This document shows positions 9,653 to 20,808 of a stretch of DNA of 64,000 bases, one piece after another. Each line of letters starts with the position of its first letter. Positions within the stretch are counted from its first letter, which is position 1. The notes under the pieces were generated by a model that saw nothing but the letters and a program-made list of their open reading frames with translations, made no database searches and was not told where the DNA came from. The stretch comes from Litoditis marina (Eukaryota > Nematoda > Chromadorea > Rhabditida > Rhabditidae). A program made the translations under genes and the position numbers. The stretch lies in the NCBI GenBank assembly GCA_964036275.1, contig OZ038436.1:6606482-6670481 (forward strand). The letters run 5' to 3'.

Positions 9653-10408
9653 CAAAAACTCGGAGATTGACGTTATTGAGCGCTTACAAAAATGAAAATA
9701 ATGACTTTCTTACACACGTGTTCTATGCGAATTTGGATGGTAATCCAGTATTTCTGCTGTTTTGGCAGAATAGATGGTTTCGCAAATTCACACTGTGATA
9801 GAAATAACATACAATTGCTCAATTAATACAAAAACAGTATTCCATGTTTTTACAATTGCACAGTCATGTGGAACATATTTAACACAGCAGAACTCAGAGA
9901 CGTGCAATGACAAAGTGCACGATGTCTGATTAGAATGCTAACTTTACGTGTTCAATGTACTTCTAGTATAGTAGTTCTTTTATTATTACTTACACAAAAC
10001 TTTTCAGAGAAAAGATTTAAAGTAGCTTTGTGACAATTCACTGTAGTGTTTCAGAGTGTATTCAGATTCTCGCTCACTTTAAGTGAACGCTACGAGTCTA
10101 TCACAGAAACAAGAAGAAAACAAAAATGGATGCAGTGTTGTCTCAATCTTGTGCTTTATGATTATTTGAATAGAGAAAAAAAACAAAAAAATATGAATGA
10201 ACGAATTCACAGAAGAATGAAAATAGTACGGCATTGAAGTTATTCAAGCGTATCAACAAATTTTTTTTGGAAAATGAACTTAATGGCTTGTAGACGTGTT
10301 GCCCTTCAGTAATTCATGCAATCATGCAAATATCTAGGGAAATGGTCGACGTACTTTGAATAAAATTGTAATAAACTGTTTTGTAATGTCTGCAGACCTT
10401 TGAACAAA
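9653..10408. other. Non-coding interval
   Basis: AT-rich. It contains one copy of the leader/E-box repeat at about 9850-9955 (ACTCAGAGACGTGCAATGAC), but no recognisable exon follows it. Confidence 0.45.
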
Positions 10409-10440
10409 AACTAATCTGCGCAGCGCTGCGCGCTGCGCCC
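10409..10440. repeat. GCGC palindrome motif
   Basis: CTAATCTGCGCAGCGCTGCG is followed by more GCGC. The same block in reverse lies at about 49210-49246. It is very GC-rich against the AT-rich background and may be a transposon tip. Confidence 0.5.
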
Positions 10441-10845
10441 GAGCACACACCATTCAACAGTTGATTCCAAATTTCTCACTTTATTACACTACTTTCTTGT
10501 TTGTTTAGAATTTCGTTTAGAACAACTTTTTTCGATAATAAAAAGTCAACTAGAATCTTCCCATTCACAACACAACATAGTCGTATTGTTCCATTTTGGT
10601 TGGTGAAAAATGATAAATCACGGATAAACTATTATATTCAAATCTATAGTCCTTTTCTGACAGCGTTGTAACAGTTTTCAAAGGGATTATGTATTCAATG
10701 ATCAACTATTTCACTCGAATGTTTCCTCAGTTCTATATAGGCGTTGGCTGAAACTAAATACCGCTATATATTCCTATTTTCCAGCTCCAGTAAACAAAAC
10801 CAAAATGCACACAAACTAAGTTAACTTTATATGTTTTTATATATG
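10441..10845. repeat. Block E1, copy 1
   Basis: About 400 bp nearly identical to 20401-20808, starting GAGCACACACCATTCAACAG. No frame is conserved beyond the general identity. Confidence 0.8.
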
Positions 10846-11281
10846 TTTTTGGTTTGTTTTCATTTTGTACATATGCCATACATCTTACACCGCCATGAGG
10901 TGCTCAATGCTTCTGAAAAACATGTTTTTTTCGAGTCATGTCGCGTGTCGCCTTCAAAATAGTCAAAATCTGCACTTTTTCGTAATATTTTGCGTTAACA
11001 TCATGCGTTTTTAACTTTCGGTCCTTCTTTGGTACCTTTAAACTCATCAACTGATAATAATATCTTGGCGGTGTAGGATTTTGTAGTTCCCATACTATTC
11101 TCTTACTATCATTTGAATTTCTCAATCAAATGTTGTCTGTTGTATAGGTATAACCTTAGACTCACGATGTTCAAGTAAATTGTGCATTATAGATAGTTCT
11201 CTTTTTGTAACAGTAGATTCCCATAAAAATGTCAAATTATGGAAATTGGTAACAATACATGGTTAGTGTTTTAGTGTCAAA
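10846..11281. other. AT-rich interval, nothing recognised
   Basis: No splice-flanked frame, repeat partner or RNA gene seen. Confidence 0.4.
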
Positions 11282-11596
11282 ATGGTGCAGAGGTATAGGT
11301 TCGGAAAGATGTCTCATTTTACTGTTAAAACTAATTTTGTGTTATTGCTTGTAGTCATTTCATTAAATGGTAGTTTGCGATTACTGGTCACATGTAATCG
11401 TTCGAACCAATTACCAGAATTTTATTGCTGCCGATATGAATATGATTGTTCAAGGTTGTTTATTATATGGTATTATATTCAATGTTTATTGATTTTGCGT
11501 TATTTTCTATATTTTAACACCCTTGCTATTGTGTTGATGTTAAATGTGATGGTAATAAAGTCTTGTAAATACTTTTTGATAAATGACAACATTTAA
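11282..11596 (+). CDS. Possible small secreted-protein first exon (hypothetical)
   Basis: From the second ATG (11309) the frame starts with a charged residue and a hydrophobic run (TNFVLLLVVISLNGSLRLL), followed by a short cysteine-bearing tail (CNRSNQLPEFYCCRYEYDC). This resembles a signal peptide plus a small Cys-rich peptide, but the downstream frame becomes an AT-rich hydrophobic string, so the true exon may end at a GT near 11455. AATAAA occurs near 11554. No paralogue in the window supports it. Confidence 0.22.
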   Translation: MVQRYRFGKMSHFTVKTNFVLLLVVISLNGSLRLLVTCNRSNQLPEFYCCRYEYDCSRLFIIWYYIQCLLILRYFLYFNTLAIVLMLNVMVIKSCKYFLINDNI

Positions 11597-11992
11597 GAGT
11601 GAAATTCAATTGAAAAGCGGGTGTGATTTCGTTTTATATTAAATTTATTCATATTCTGGGCGGCTCACTTTGAAAGCTACCGTAACCCTGCGTTCATTTT
11701 CCTGAGCTACCGTACCTCAAAACGCTAGTTGTTTCCCTAGTTGATATCAACATTGCGTTTTTCCTCGCGTATCTACTAGCGTTCAGGCTTCAGAGTAAGA
11801 AGATTATTTGCTCGTATGGTGTTCAATTCAGCTAGAATATTTGTAGAGAAAGTAGAATCAGTTCCGAACAATTTAACCAATAAATTGTTTTTCCGACCTG
11901 TTGGCTACAAATATTGCACTATTCCCTGCTCTTCATTGGGGAATAGGAAGTTGAAGTTCATATCGAAGGAATCTAGAAGAAATACAACTGAT
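11597..11992. other. Interval with one weak open frame
   Basis: A frame of 86 codons opens at ATG 11816 and runs into the repeat block at 11993. It has no partner, no recognisable motif and no clear splice signals, so it is not called as a gene. Confidence 0.35.
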
Positions 11993-12570
11993 TTAGTTAT
12001 GAATCACAAAACAACAACTGGAAAATGTCTAAATGCGATTCTTTCTGGTCAGAAGGAGATCTTTCGAAAACCGTAATTCTATTTAAGAACAGTTTTTCCA
12101 TAGTTACAAGATGTCAACAAATGGACCGTAGAGGATTTTACCACTCGTCTGATACTCCGCGTTCATGCGGTCAAATGTTGCGCCAACAATATATAGGTGG
12201 AATTTCTCCAAACGGGAGCTTTCTAACACAAATAAATTTATTATATAAAATATGAGTAAAATGAAAACGAAACGAATGAAAATAGTGACATTTGTTGAGC
12301 TATTCTTAATTTCACATCTACAGCTCACTTGAGCCTCATACTTTGCCCCAGTAGTTTTCTAGACATTTATCTCATTAACCATGAAAAACTAAATGAATTA
12401 TAAATGGACATAAATAAAAAAAGAGATCCGAGAACTTTTCTTAAAACTTTTCTTACCATAACCACTCCTGAAACCTTCAACGTTAGCAGAGAAACTATAG
12501 AGGGTTTCCTAGCTATAAGGTCATTCCAGAGTTGCATACACTTATTTCAGCCGGTAAACTATGTTTCAGT
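11993..12570. repeat. Block E2, copy 1
   Basis: About 570 bp matching 21815-22412. It includes TCAAATGTTGCGCCAACA followed by ATATATAGG (12170-12200), a motif with weaker relatives at 20050, 40420, 57655 and 62070. A reverse-strand frame (12328 to 12104) with a hydrophobic N-terminus is open here but is closed by a 4-bp insertion in the other copy. Confidence 0.7.
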
Positions 12571-13500
12571 TGAGAGTGTTTTTTGAAGAAAAATGAGTTA
12601 AAGAAATATGGGCTAATAATAGAAATTTTAGTATTGAAGTTTATACTTTTAAGACAACTATTGGAAGTGGTACATTGTTCACGTCGTTGAATGTTGCATC
12701 AATAGTTTATTGCTACAATGTATCGACTATTGAAAGCAAGATCCATATTATTGAAAAGATCTTTTCTGTCTACATGAACATGAATTTCTTTGCATTCAAC
12801 AAAGTTTGAGCAGACTTTCAAATTTCTCTCACAATATACCTTCGAGGCACGTGAAAAAGTGAACCTTCGAATGAGGTGTTGCAATTTATTGATTATTTAT
12901 TGGTATACATTACCGACAGAGTAGTTTCCTTTCTATTTTCGTAGTTTGATCAAGCTGAATTCGGGTGTTGATAGATTTTATGCTGTTTTGGCAGCTCGGA
13001 AAACGGTTATCTTTGAGACATTGAGAAAAATCTCGAAAACAATAATAGTTTCAACTTGATAGTGTGGAGAAAAAAGTAGGAATGATAAATACATCGAACA
13101 GTCTCGTTTCAATTCAGTAAGTTCATCACCTTCATAATATAATACATCATTACCAGTTTATACCTTAGCCTAGCGTCTCGGGCTCAAACTAACAACAAAC
13201 TGCAAAAAACGGCATTGTAACAGTTTTGGTCTTTTTTCAATTTTTCGTCGTTTCTGTCAAAAATTTTCCTGAATAATTTTGGTATACAACTTAAAAAGAC
13301 CATTCATCCATTCAAACGTTTATTTATCTATGAGGTCTCAAAATTCTCTCAGGATCTCTTGAAACGAACTGGAGATTATAACTATTCGCTCAATTACGTC
13401 ACATTCTCATATATTCCTTATAGTTCCCATCTGGAACTATAAAAGGGTATAATGCGAATTCACTGGATGAGACCCACATCAATCAGTTATAACAAATCAG
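12571..13500. other. Non-coding interval with short repeat pieces
   Basis: Holds GTTGAATGTTGCATCAATAG (12690; relatives at 3420 and 48910) and GGTATACATTACCGACAGAG (12900; relatives at 16740 and 55235). No gene is seen. Confidence 0.45.
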
Positions 13501-13518
13501 TTGAATCAGTTGGGAAAA

Positions 13519-13700
13519 TTGAAGTATCGCCCCCCACTGCAGTTGCCCCCCCCCCCTCCCGTAGCACTTCAACTAGGAGGGGGGGGGGGGTCAAAATTCA
13601 TTTTCGACCCTTACTATTTACCACCCACCGGGGTCAGCGGGGGTAGAACGTCAATGGTGGGGGTAAAACTTCAACGAGTAGGGGACGAACTTCAACACCG
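13519..13700. repeat. G/C-homopolymer cluster
   Basis: Runs of C on the + strand (13527-13560) are followed by a run of about 12 G (13577-13590) and several GGGGG or GGGG tracts to 13685. This gives potential hairpin and G-quadruplex/i-motif DNA. Similar tracts lie at 45820-46150. Confidence 0.75.
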
Positions 13701-14239
13701 AAGATGTTTACTTTCTACATAACCCTCAAAGTTTTGTATTGCAGGTGATGAATTGGATTCTCACCCCTGGTGGAAGGTCAAACTACAACTCCCCAAAACT
13801 AATACCAACTCGGAAAGATTCAACCTGAAGCAGTAAATCGATGTACCGCATGCCTATATAGAACCGAAGAAACACTCGACTGATGTGCATCGAACTCTGA
13901 ATTTCAACCGCAATTCCATAAAATGTCGCGGTGGCTCTGTTGACTTTCTTGCTGAGCTTCCTGGGAGAAAACTACAATCAAGCGTAGTCGAGAACCATGT
14001 CCAATGTACTGTATGAGTCGTTGTTGGAAAGAAATAGACTATTGAGCTTGATAAATAAAAGACATCAAAGGACTAATGAAATGTTTTTACTAGTGATCTT
14101 ACTACTTGTTTTAGGCTGTTCTTCAAAGATGCTTACAAACAATACAAACTGATGATGTGTGCCTGCGCTTAGAATCCGTCAGCTAACCATTCACGCAACT
14201 CAACCATGTGATGAAACATTTCAATGCGATAAATGATTC
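13701..14239. other. Interval left of the integrase relic
   Basis: May include further decayed transposon sequence, but no peptide motif can be followed. Nothing callable. Confidence 0.35.
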
Positions 14240-14691
14240 ATGTATCACAACTCGACTCGACGGTATGTCGATATTTTACAAGACATTACCACCATAGTAT
14301 CGACCGCAGTATCGGAAAACGCCCGGTTGACTTTACTACAACTGAAGTGCCAGAGAGTGTCCAAACTACAAGTAAACTCTGTCGTTAATCAACTGGAGAA
14401 TTCGTACGTATATCAACAGCTCGTGCTATTTTCCAAAAAGGGTACGAGAAGGGGCGGAGTGAACAGGAATTTGTGATAACCAAGTGTTCTTCCGGTTTTC
14501 CTCCAACTTGTCGTTTAAAGGATGCGAATTCCGAGAAAATTCAAGGATTATTTTATGAGCGTGAGTTGACCCTATGTACTAACATTGAAAAAGTTTACAA
14601 GATTGAGAAAATAATAAAAAGACGAACTCGTCAAGTTTTGGTTCGTTGGTTAGGTCGTACCGCTTCATTGGCTCCATTGGAAAACGAATAA
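14240..14691 (+). pseudogene. Broken integrase C-terminus with chromodomain (Maverick/Polinton-like)
   Basis: Three pieces are collinear: VDILQDI (about 14267-14287), then after a frameshift YHHSIDRSIGKRPV (from 14287), and after an in-frame TAA (14386-14388) VRISTARAIFQKGYEKG (from 14404) leading to QGLFYERELT and a chromodomain-like end (VYKIEKIIKRRTRQVLVRWL). This order (end of the rve core with its YN.S.HRSIG-like segment, a V.IS...F.KGY small beta-barrel segment, FYE.EL, chromodomain) is that of retrovirus-like integrases encoded by Maverick/Polinton elements; some LTR elements have similar tails. Frameshift plus stop mark it as dead. It starts block D1, and a shorter copy lies at 52623-52781. 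Confidence 0.62.
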
Positions 14692-14917
14692 TTCATTTAT
14701 GACAAGAAAATAACAGTGACAACAAGATATATAATATATTGCGTTATGTACAAAACATTGTGATCAGTTAGACTGATTATTGTATATTTTTTAAGAATGT
14801 TATCTATACAATTTTATCAGTTTTAGATGATTTAAGTTCCACAAATATGATGAAACAATTGAACAAGTACCACTATGATGATACTATCGAATTAAACTGT
14901 TTACAATATGATTTCGC
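14692..14917. other. Spacer between the integrase relic and a convergent frame
   Basis: About 225 AT-rich bp, shared with 52782-53166 where it is longer. No feature seen. Confidence 0.5.
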
Positions 14918-15257
14918 TTAGGGGAACCTAGCTAGTCTATTTCTTTGTGCACACTTTGGGCACATTTGGAAAGTGTACACATCCTTAAACTGTTTGAAAG
15001 AACTGTGACAACAGTTATCAAGGATGAGAGTTACAAAGGGTACTCCATACGAAACTTGACTCCTTGTTAGCGGCATGTAGGCGACTGGCTTCGACACATG
15101 CTCCGGGAGAACTAGAGGTGCCGGCAGTTCCGACTTCTTGAACACGGGTCCGGACGGGCACTGGGGGGGTCATAGATTCCGGGGCGGAATAGTATTTACG
15201 TTTAGTTTTCGTTCTGGCGCTCGGACCGGGCGCCAAATGGCGCCAAAACCTGAACAC
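14918..15257 (-). pseudogene. Unrecognised conserved reverse-strand exon, copy D1
   Basis: On the reverse strand a GTTCAG acceptor-like site (about 15256) precedes FWRHLAPGPSARTKTKRKYY. The reading then continues, with a frame change near 15140, through FKKSELPAPLVLPEHVSKPV and a Cys-rich end (CC...CPKC) to a stop at about 14918. The D2 copy (53167-53510) keeps the same order but has its own 1-bp deletion and stop. The start overlaps a GGCGCC palindrome. Its convergence on the integrase relic suggests it belonged to the same element. Function unknown. Confidence 0.4.
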
Positions 15258-15874
15258 ACGACATCGTCAATGGAATAGTATGAAATAATGTACAAATGAA
15301 AATGCTGATAGAAATTTACAACTTTTGTAACTACGTCCTATAGCCTATCAGGATACAAAAAACTAGTAAAATAGTCAAATTCATTGAAATACTAATTTAC
15401 CAAGCTGGATGGCGTCGCAGTGAATATGTTCAAGTTTGAGTATGTACTCAATGGCATTAGGCACATTTCCCTCAATTCAACTTTCTAAGGTTGTTGATGA
15501 CTATTGAAACACAATAGAATACAATTTTTCAGATTCGAAAATTTCAGATTATAGGGAAATGGTATCTTTAAAATTTGTGGTACCTTTTTAACTACTTATA
15601 ACCATAATTTTTTCTGTTCTAATGACTATCAAACGATCGTTTAACATTCATTCATAAATTTATATAATAATGAAACCTAACTTTAACGCTAACATACCTG
15701 AATTGGGTCGTTGAAAGACGTACCAAACTATAGCAATGTATGTGCAATGTTTGGTGTGAATGTGTAATATACCATAATTGTGCGGAGCGGAAGAGTTTAC
15801 GACGTTCCCAGGTCAATGTCGATCGGTATCTCACAATATCTCAATGTGCGACGATTAAAGAACAACAACAAATC

Positions 15875-15876
<2 letters not shown>
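15258..15876. repeat. Block D1, middle part
   Basis: Aligns with about 53511-54222. Nothing gene-like is seen; the D2 copy has a short insertion of about 100 bp near 53825-53960. Confidence 0.6.

Positions 15877-15926
<50 letters not shown>
15877..15926. repeat. (TA)n microsatellite
   Basis: About 24 TA units in an uninterrupted run. Absent from block D2. Confidence 0.9.
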
Positions 15927-15928
<2 letters not shown>

Positions 15929-16075
15929 TGTCATGGGGAGAATACATGAATATCAATTCTGAACGGTGTATTTACATCGTATCTGCACGTGTAGATAGTC
16001 CAAATATTGGGTGGTCCTTCCAATAGCTGTGTTGATAGTACTTGGCATATCAGGATGGTCCCAGTCTACTGAAAT
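15927..16075. other. D1-specific insert
   Basis: Together with the (TA)n run, this part is missing from D2, where a 350-bp MITE fragment occupies the equivalent place. Confidence 0.45.
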
Positions 16076-18111
16076 ATGTAGATTTTCTCTATTTCCACAA
16101 TATTTCAACAGAATGTATTCAATATATACACGCACATCTATCCAAACTGTCAATATAATACATCTTATATCTAATATACGGGTTACTTTTCTACCTTTAA
16201 TCAATTCAATACAATCTAAATATGTGGTGCCTATATAAGAAAGGTATGTAACATACAAATGCGCTTAGTCAGTCAACGTCATGGATTTTTCTACCTTACT
16301 CCGTTCATTCCTAATTTTGTATAAAAAACTAATGACTAAACGGGTCAAGTCTAGGGTAGAGGTTGAATACATTTTCTCTTTCTCTCTTTTTCGTTATTTT
16401 TCTTCACAGAAAGCTTACTAAAATAGAGAAAAACATAAATTTCATCCACAAATTCTTGAAAATCGCCCACTTCCCTGAGATTCATCCGTATTTCCCGCTA
16501 CGATGCTCAACTTAACCAAAATATAATGAAAAATTCTTGCTTTGGGTTATTAAATTATTGGTTTAACTTCGAAAACCCATTTAAATTAATAGCAAAGACA
16601 AATCACACCCCATAGTAAAAATCTGAGAATGTCATGCACTTCGACTGTAAATCATAAACATCATTGAATTCTATCGGAAACATCATAAAGTAACTATGTT
16701 TGTACATACATAAACAACATAAACAACATAAAGTAACTATGGTATACATTACCAACAGAGTAGTTTCCTTTCGGTTTTTGGTAGTTTGATCGAGCTCGAT
16801 TCGGGTATAGATCGATTATTTTCGCTGTGTAGGCAGATCGAAAAACTTTTGAAGCACAATCTTTGAAAAAGTTCAGATTTTTTTTCAATGTTTCCGGATA
16901 GAACTACCATTCATTCATTGCACCAACAGTTAATTAACAAAGAAATAGCACTATTGAATTATAGCCTGTGATTTTATAGGTTAGAAGAAACATTCGACTG
17001 TACAAAAGGGGCATAAAATACTCTCTTCGTCCACAACTGACGCCGTTAAAGCAGGTCGATTAGCAGAAGTTCAGAAAAAATGTCGAAAACAATAATAGTT
17101 GCAACTTGATACTGTAGATATACGTGAGTAGGAATGATGAAGATTATCTATCAAACAGGGAATCGAACAATTGCATGATTGTGTGAGCGGTGAAAACCTG
17201 AAAACTAAAACATTTCATTAAAGATATGTTATGGATATGGTAAAGCGTGAAGAGTGGATCATTCAAAGTAATGAGGTCAAGAATGAAACTAAGAACGTTT
17301 TCCTAACATGAACCCCAGTCATTTTAAGTGTACCACACAAATTCATCTATTCACAACACTGCAATGTTTCACGATTTGCATATGAAAAGTATGGTAATGG
17401 AAATATAGTATTCATTCGTTTCGTCCCGAATAATGCAAACATACATCATTGACTCACTTGATTGAAACATACAAACAACTCAACAACACCATCCAATAAG
17501 TTGCCGCTTACCTCATCATTCTGATCCTATCATAACTCAACCAACATTCACACAGTCCCAATCTGAGAAAACAAGCTAATCTAAATGATCCCTTCAAAAA
17601 CAAATGTTTATATTTGTGACTAGACGCCTGCGGCGTCTAGCAGTTGTAAATCTTGTATATTAATTGTAAAATTCTGTACAAAACGATAGCAAACATGACT
17701 ATGCTGTGTTATACCAAGTTGATAAAACTCAAATGATACAGTACCTTGAAAATTTCGTACAAAACGATACCAAGTATGCCTACATTGCGTCGAATGAACT
17801 AACTTTTGATGTCATTCAACGTCCTACAAAAACGTTCACGTGATTGTAAGGCCTGCCAACGTATTTTGTTAAATTTAACTCTTGCCAACCTACTACTAAA
17901 GAGTGAACTGTTTTTGTAAGGACGACACACGTATTTTGCTGATACAAGCGCGTTTCATTGTACTGTCAAAATTGTGCACGTATTTGCGAGGCGTACACCA
18001 TACTTGTTGAATTTTACTGTGTTGGCAAAACGGTCATTTTTGAAAAAAATGTAAGCAAATAACAAAAATCAATTAAGAACTGTTATTCAGAACGAAGATC
18101 AATCAAAACCT

Positions 18112-18160
18112 TTCAGTTGGTGAGTATATAAAGAGATACCGAAACATTGGAGTGAAGCAA
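18112..18160 (+). repeat. TATA-bearing module, copy 5
   Basis: CAGTTGGTGAGTATATAAAG then CGAAACATTGGAGTGAAGC. Confidence 0.65.
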
Positions 18161-18459
18161 AACAATTATGTATTTCGGTTGTCTCCGGTATTAATATTGA
18201 GTCATTTTCCACAGTGAACATTCTTTAGGTTATACATACAGTTCTTTCCGCTTCATTTTCGCGCTCAATATAAGAACAGAGGTTTATATCAAAGTCAAAT
18301 AAGCAATTGATAGTCGAAACATGAACTTCATAAATATCCGTTTCGAAAATCAGTGCATAATATCAAGTGAAGCGTTTTCTTGTAAAACTACAATACAACG
18401 CTCAGCTATTATGAAACGAATTTACAATTGACAAATCATCGAAAGGAACATAGGAGGTA

Positions 18460-18514
18460 TCTAGTTGGCGAGTACTTAATGACATACGGAAACATTCGAG
18501 TGAACAGGAAAACG
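18460..18514 (+). repeat. TATA-bearing module, copy 6
   Basis: TAGTTGGCGAGTACTTAATG then CGGAAACATTCGAGTGAACA. AATAAA lies at 18620-18625. Confidence 0.6.
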
Positions 18515-18640
18515 TGACGGTTGTCTCCGGTAGTTGTCAGGTGATATTTTCACAATAAACATTCTCCATGATTCTACATTAACTTTCCTCTATGTTCTGG
18601 TTACTTGTCTTCTCTCTCAAATAAAGGTGCATGTAGCACA

Positions 18641-18977
18641 CAAAAATGTTTCCACATATCGCTAGCCAGCGAAATTCCTAACCTCAAAATGTTAGCGCAG
18701 AAAAAATCGGTCCTTACCGCGGCGCGGAGAAAGACTATGTGGGAAAAACATACAAAGAATCTCTGACCTCTTTATGGAGAAGAGATTTTTTAGATTCGCC
18801 ATAACTTCATTTCACAGTTACTGTATTAGTTTTGATGAAATCTTATGGTAATGTTATAAGATTTCCTACTTTTGGGACAACTATTGGAAGAAAGGTCTTT
18901 CACGATTTGCATATAAAGAGGATGGGTTTGGAAATATAGTAACATTCCAGTAGCTTTTTTCTGATGTCACAATGTGA
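18641..18977. other. Non-coding interval
   Basis: Includes a GC-rich CCGCGGCGCGGAG patch (about 18718). No gene is seen. Confidence 0.4.
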
Positions 18978-19422
18978 TATAGTTCGTTTCAACCATCGAT
19001 AGCAGCCAGTTACAGTAGATTTTAGTGGGCGGAGTCAATTGTGTTGGAAAGTTTCCAACAGCGATCAGCCTAATCAAAATTGTGCACCAGCTGGGTATTG
19101 AACTCAGCGGCGATAGGTGGCGCGGCGCCCACAAGCAGACGGCCATCGGAACATGATGGGCAAAACTAAAAACAGTGATATCTAATCACCTTTTCAAGCC
19201 GTTTTTCAATGCTTATTTTATCGCACAAAAAGTTCTTCAAATTACTCCCCGATTTGGTGGTGACCTTTTGAAAACCAAAAATTGGCGAAAATCTCAAAAT
19301 AACCAGTTTTTGACTTTTTATTTGCAATGAAAAGACTGGCAAGCTGCCAGATCAGTCGCCTGCATTATAGGGTGCGCTCGGCCAGCATGGCTGACTGTTA
19401 TCGATGGGTGAAACGAACTATA
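18978..19422. mobile_element. MITE with TATAGTTCGTTTCA termini, copy 1
   Basis: The ends are inverted repeats: TATAGTTCGTTTCAACCATC at the left and its near complement, ending CGAACTATA, at the right. If TA is the duplicated target, the element is 441 bp. It has a GC-rich interior (AGGTGGCGCGGCGCCCACAA) and no coding capacity. A right-truncated copy lies at 54223-54572 and a loose right end at about 46605-46664. The TA target would suit Tc1/mariner, but this is inference. Confidence 0.75.
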
Positions 19423-19424
19423 AG

Positions 19425-19575
19425 TCATTGTTATTTCGCTGATAAAGGCACTCGAGTGTTTCATACATTTCTTATAGCCAGCCATGATTTGTGGTAAAGC
19501 TAGATCCATCATTATGATGAAATACTGTTCTTGGTATTAATAAACTAAAGGTGGACGTGATATTGTGGAAAGTAC
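19425..19575. repeat. Repeat F, copy 1
   Basis: Matches 22722-22932 (shared GAGTGTTTCATACATTTCTT) with an indel. Confidence 0.6.
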
Positions 19576-20040
19576 GTTTTGTTACGTTCCAAGTACGGAA
19601 CACGTGCAGTGAAATCATTGAGCTAAACGATGTAATAAAACATTGCGGTGCTACAAGTCGTACACAACCAACATGTATCAAACTTGAATCACACACTCAC
19701 TTATGAATATAAATTATCAGTAACCGACAGTGGAAATGATACACCTGTGAACTGAATTGATAGTCACCACGATTGCAATTACAAATCAAAATCTTGGAGT
19801 TGGAGAGTACATAAGAACACACGGAAACGATTGAGTGATCGTGGTGTATTTCACCAATTTCGCGATAAAATACTCGTCATTCACAGTGAGTTTTTGAGAA
19901 ACAGGTACTTTCTTGGTTGAGAATAAACCCTTGAAACCATGTTTTTGTTTGTTTAAAGTTTCGTTTGAATCAATTTTTCTCGATAATAAAAAGTCAACTA
20001 GAATCTTCCCATTTTCTCAGCCTATGATTTGTTACGGCGA
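19576..20040. other. Non-coding interval
   Basis: Contains TATA-bearing module copy 7 (listed separately) and a stretch near 19950 (AGTTTCGTTTGAATC) similar to the start of block E. No gene is seen. Confidence 0.4.
19792..19842 (+). repeat. TATA-bearing module, copy 7 (diverged)
   Basis: GGAGTTGGAGAGTACATAAG then CGGAAACGATTGAGTGATC. Confidence 0.5.
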
Positions 20041-20085
20041 GTTCATGCGCTCAAGTGTTGGGCCATCAATTCATAAGTAGCAACA

Positions 20086-20343
20086 ATGGTTATGACAATG
20101 GTGCTCTTCTTTCTTCTTATTCTCATTAAACAAACCAATTGCAAGATTACAGTCATCTTTTTGCTCTGCATGTTGCTTCATGAGCTCTTTTTGTTTGAAC
20201 ATGGACCAAGAAGGTTAATTGCCCGTCCTGTTATTCCAATACATCGACTGTACTATTATTATTCACTTTATTGTATGCAAACGGCATTTTTTCGTATATT
20301 AAGTTTTTTCAATGCTGCCAATGTCTTATATAAACTATCATAA
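20086..20343 (+). CDS. Possible small membrane or secreted protein (hypothetical)
   Basis: ATG 20086 opens 85 codons beginning with a hydrophobic leader (MVMTMVLFFLLILIKQTNC) and a second hydrophobic run. The start lies about 35 bp after a copy of the TTCATGCGCTCAA(A/G)TGTTG motif, followed by CATAAG, that recurs elsewhere with TATATA. No homologue or domain is recognised, and no paralogous exon in the window supports it. AT-rich DNA yields such frames by chance. Confidence 0.2.
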   Translation: MVMTMVLFFLLILIKQTNCKITVIFLLCMLLHELFLFEHGPRRLIARPVIPIHRLYYYYSLYCMQTAFFRILSFFNAANVLYKLS

Positions 20344-20400
20344 TATCTATAACTTCCACTACAAGAAGTATGAACGTGTTCCACAAACAGAAAATGTAAT

Positions 20401-20808
20401 GAGCACACACCATTCAACAGTTGATTCCACATTTCTCACTTTATTACACTACTTTCTTGTTTGTTTAGAATTTCGTTTAGAACAACTTTTTCGATAATAA
20501 AAAGTCAACTAGAATCTTCCCATTCACAACACAACATAGTCGTATTGTTCTATTTTGGTTGGTGAAAAATGATAAATCACGGATAAACTATTATATTCAA
20601 ATCTATAGTCCTTTTCTGACAGCGTTGTAACAGTTTTTGAAGGGATTATGTATTCAATGATCAACTATTTCACTCGAATGTTTCCTCAGTTCTATATAGG
20701 CGTCGGGTGAAACTATATACCGCTATATCTTCCTATTTTGCAGCTCCAGTAAACAAAACCAAAATGCACACAAGTAAAGTTAAGGGAACTTTATATGTTT
20801 TTATCTAG
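20401..20808. repeat. Block E1, copy 2
   Basis: Matches 10441-10845 at well above 95 percent by eye, same orientation. Confidence 0.8.

Larger units (their letters stand above)
16076..18640. repeat. Block D1, right part
   Basis: Nearly identical to about 54573-57000 over 2.4 kb, with only scattered substitutions and small indels, so the duplication is recent. It contains a perfect hairpin (CTAGACGCC-TGC-GGCGTCTAG, about 17622) and two TATA-bearing modules. No gene is seen. Confidence 0.75.

Noticed and set aside
12104..12328. Reverse-strand frame with a hydrophobic start (also 21958-22176)
   Set aside because: The second copy is closed by a 4-bp insertion and the DNA is generally similar, so the shared frame is not evidence of coding.
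15740..15962. Frames ending in an IYIYIY string
   Set aside because: They read through the (TA)n microsatellite.
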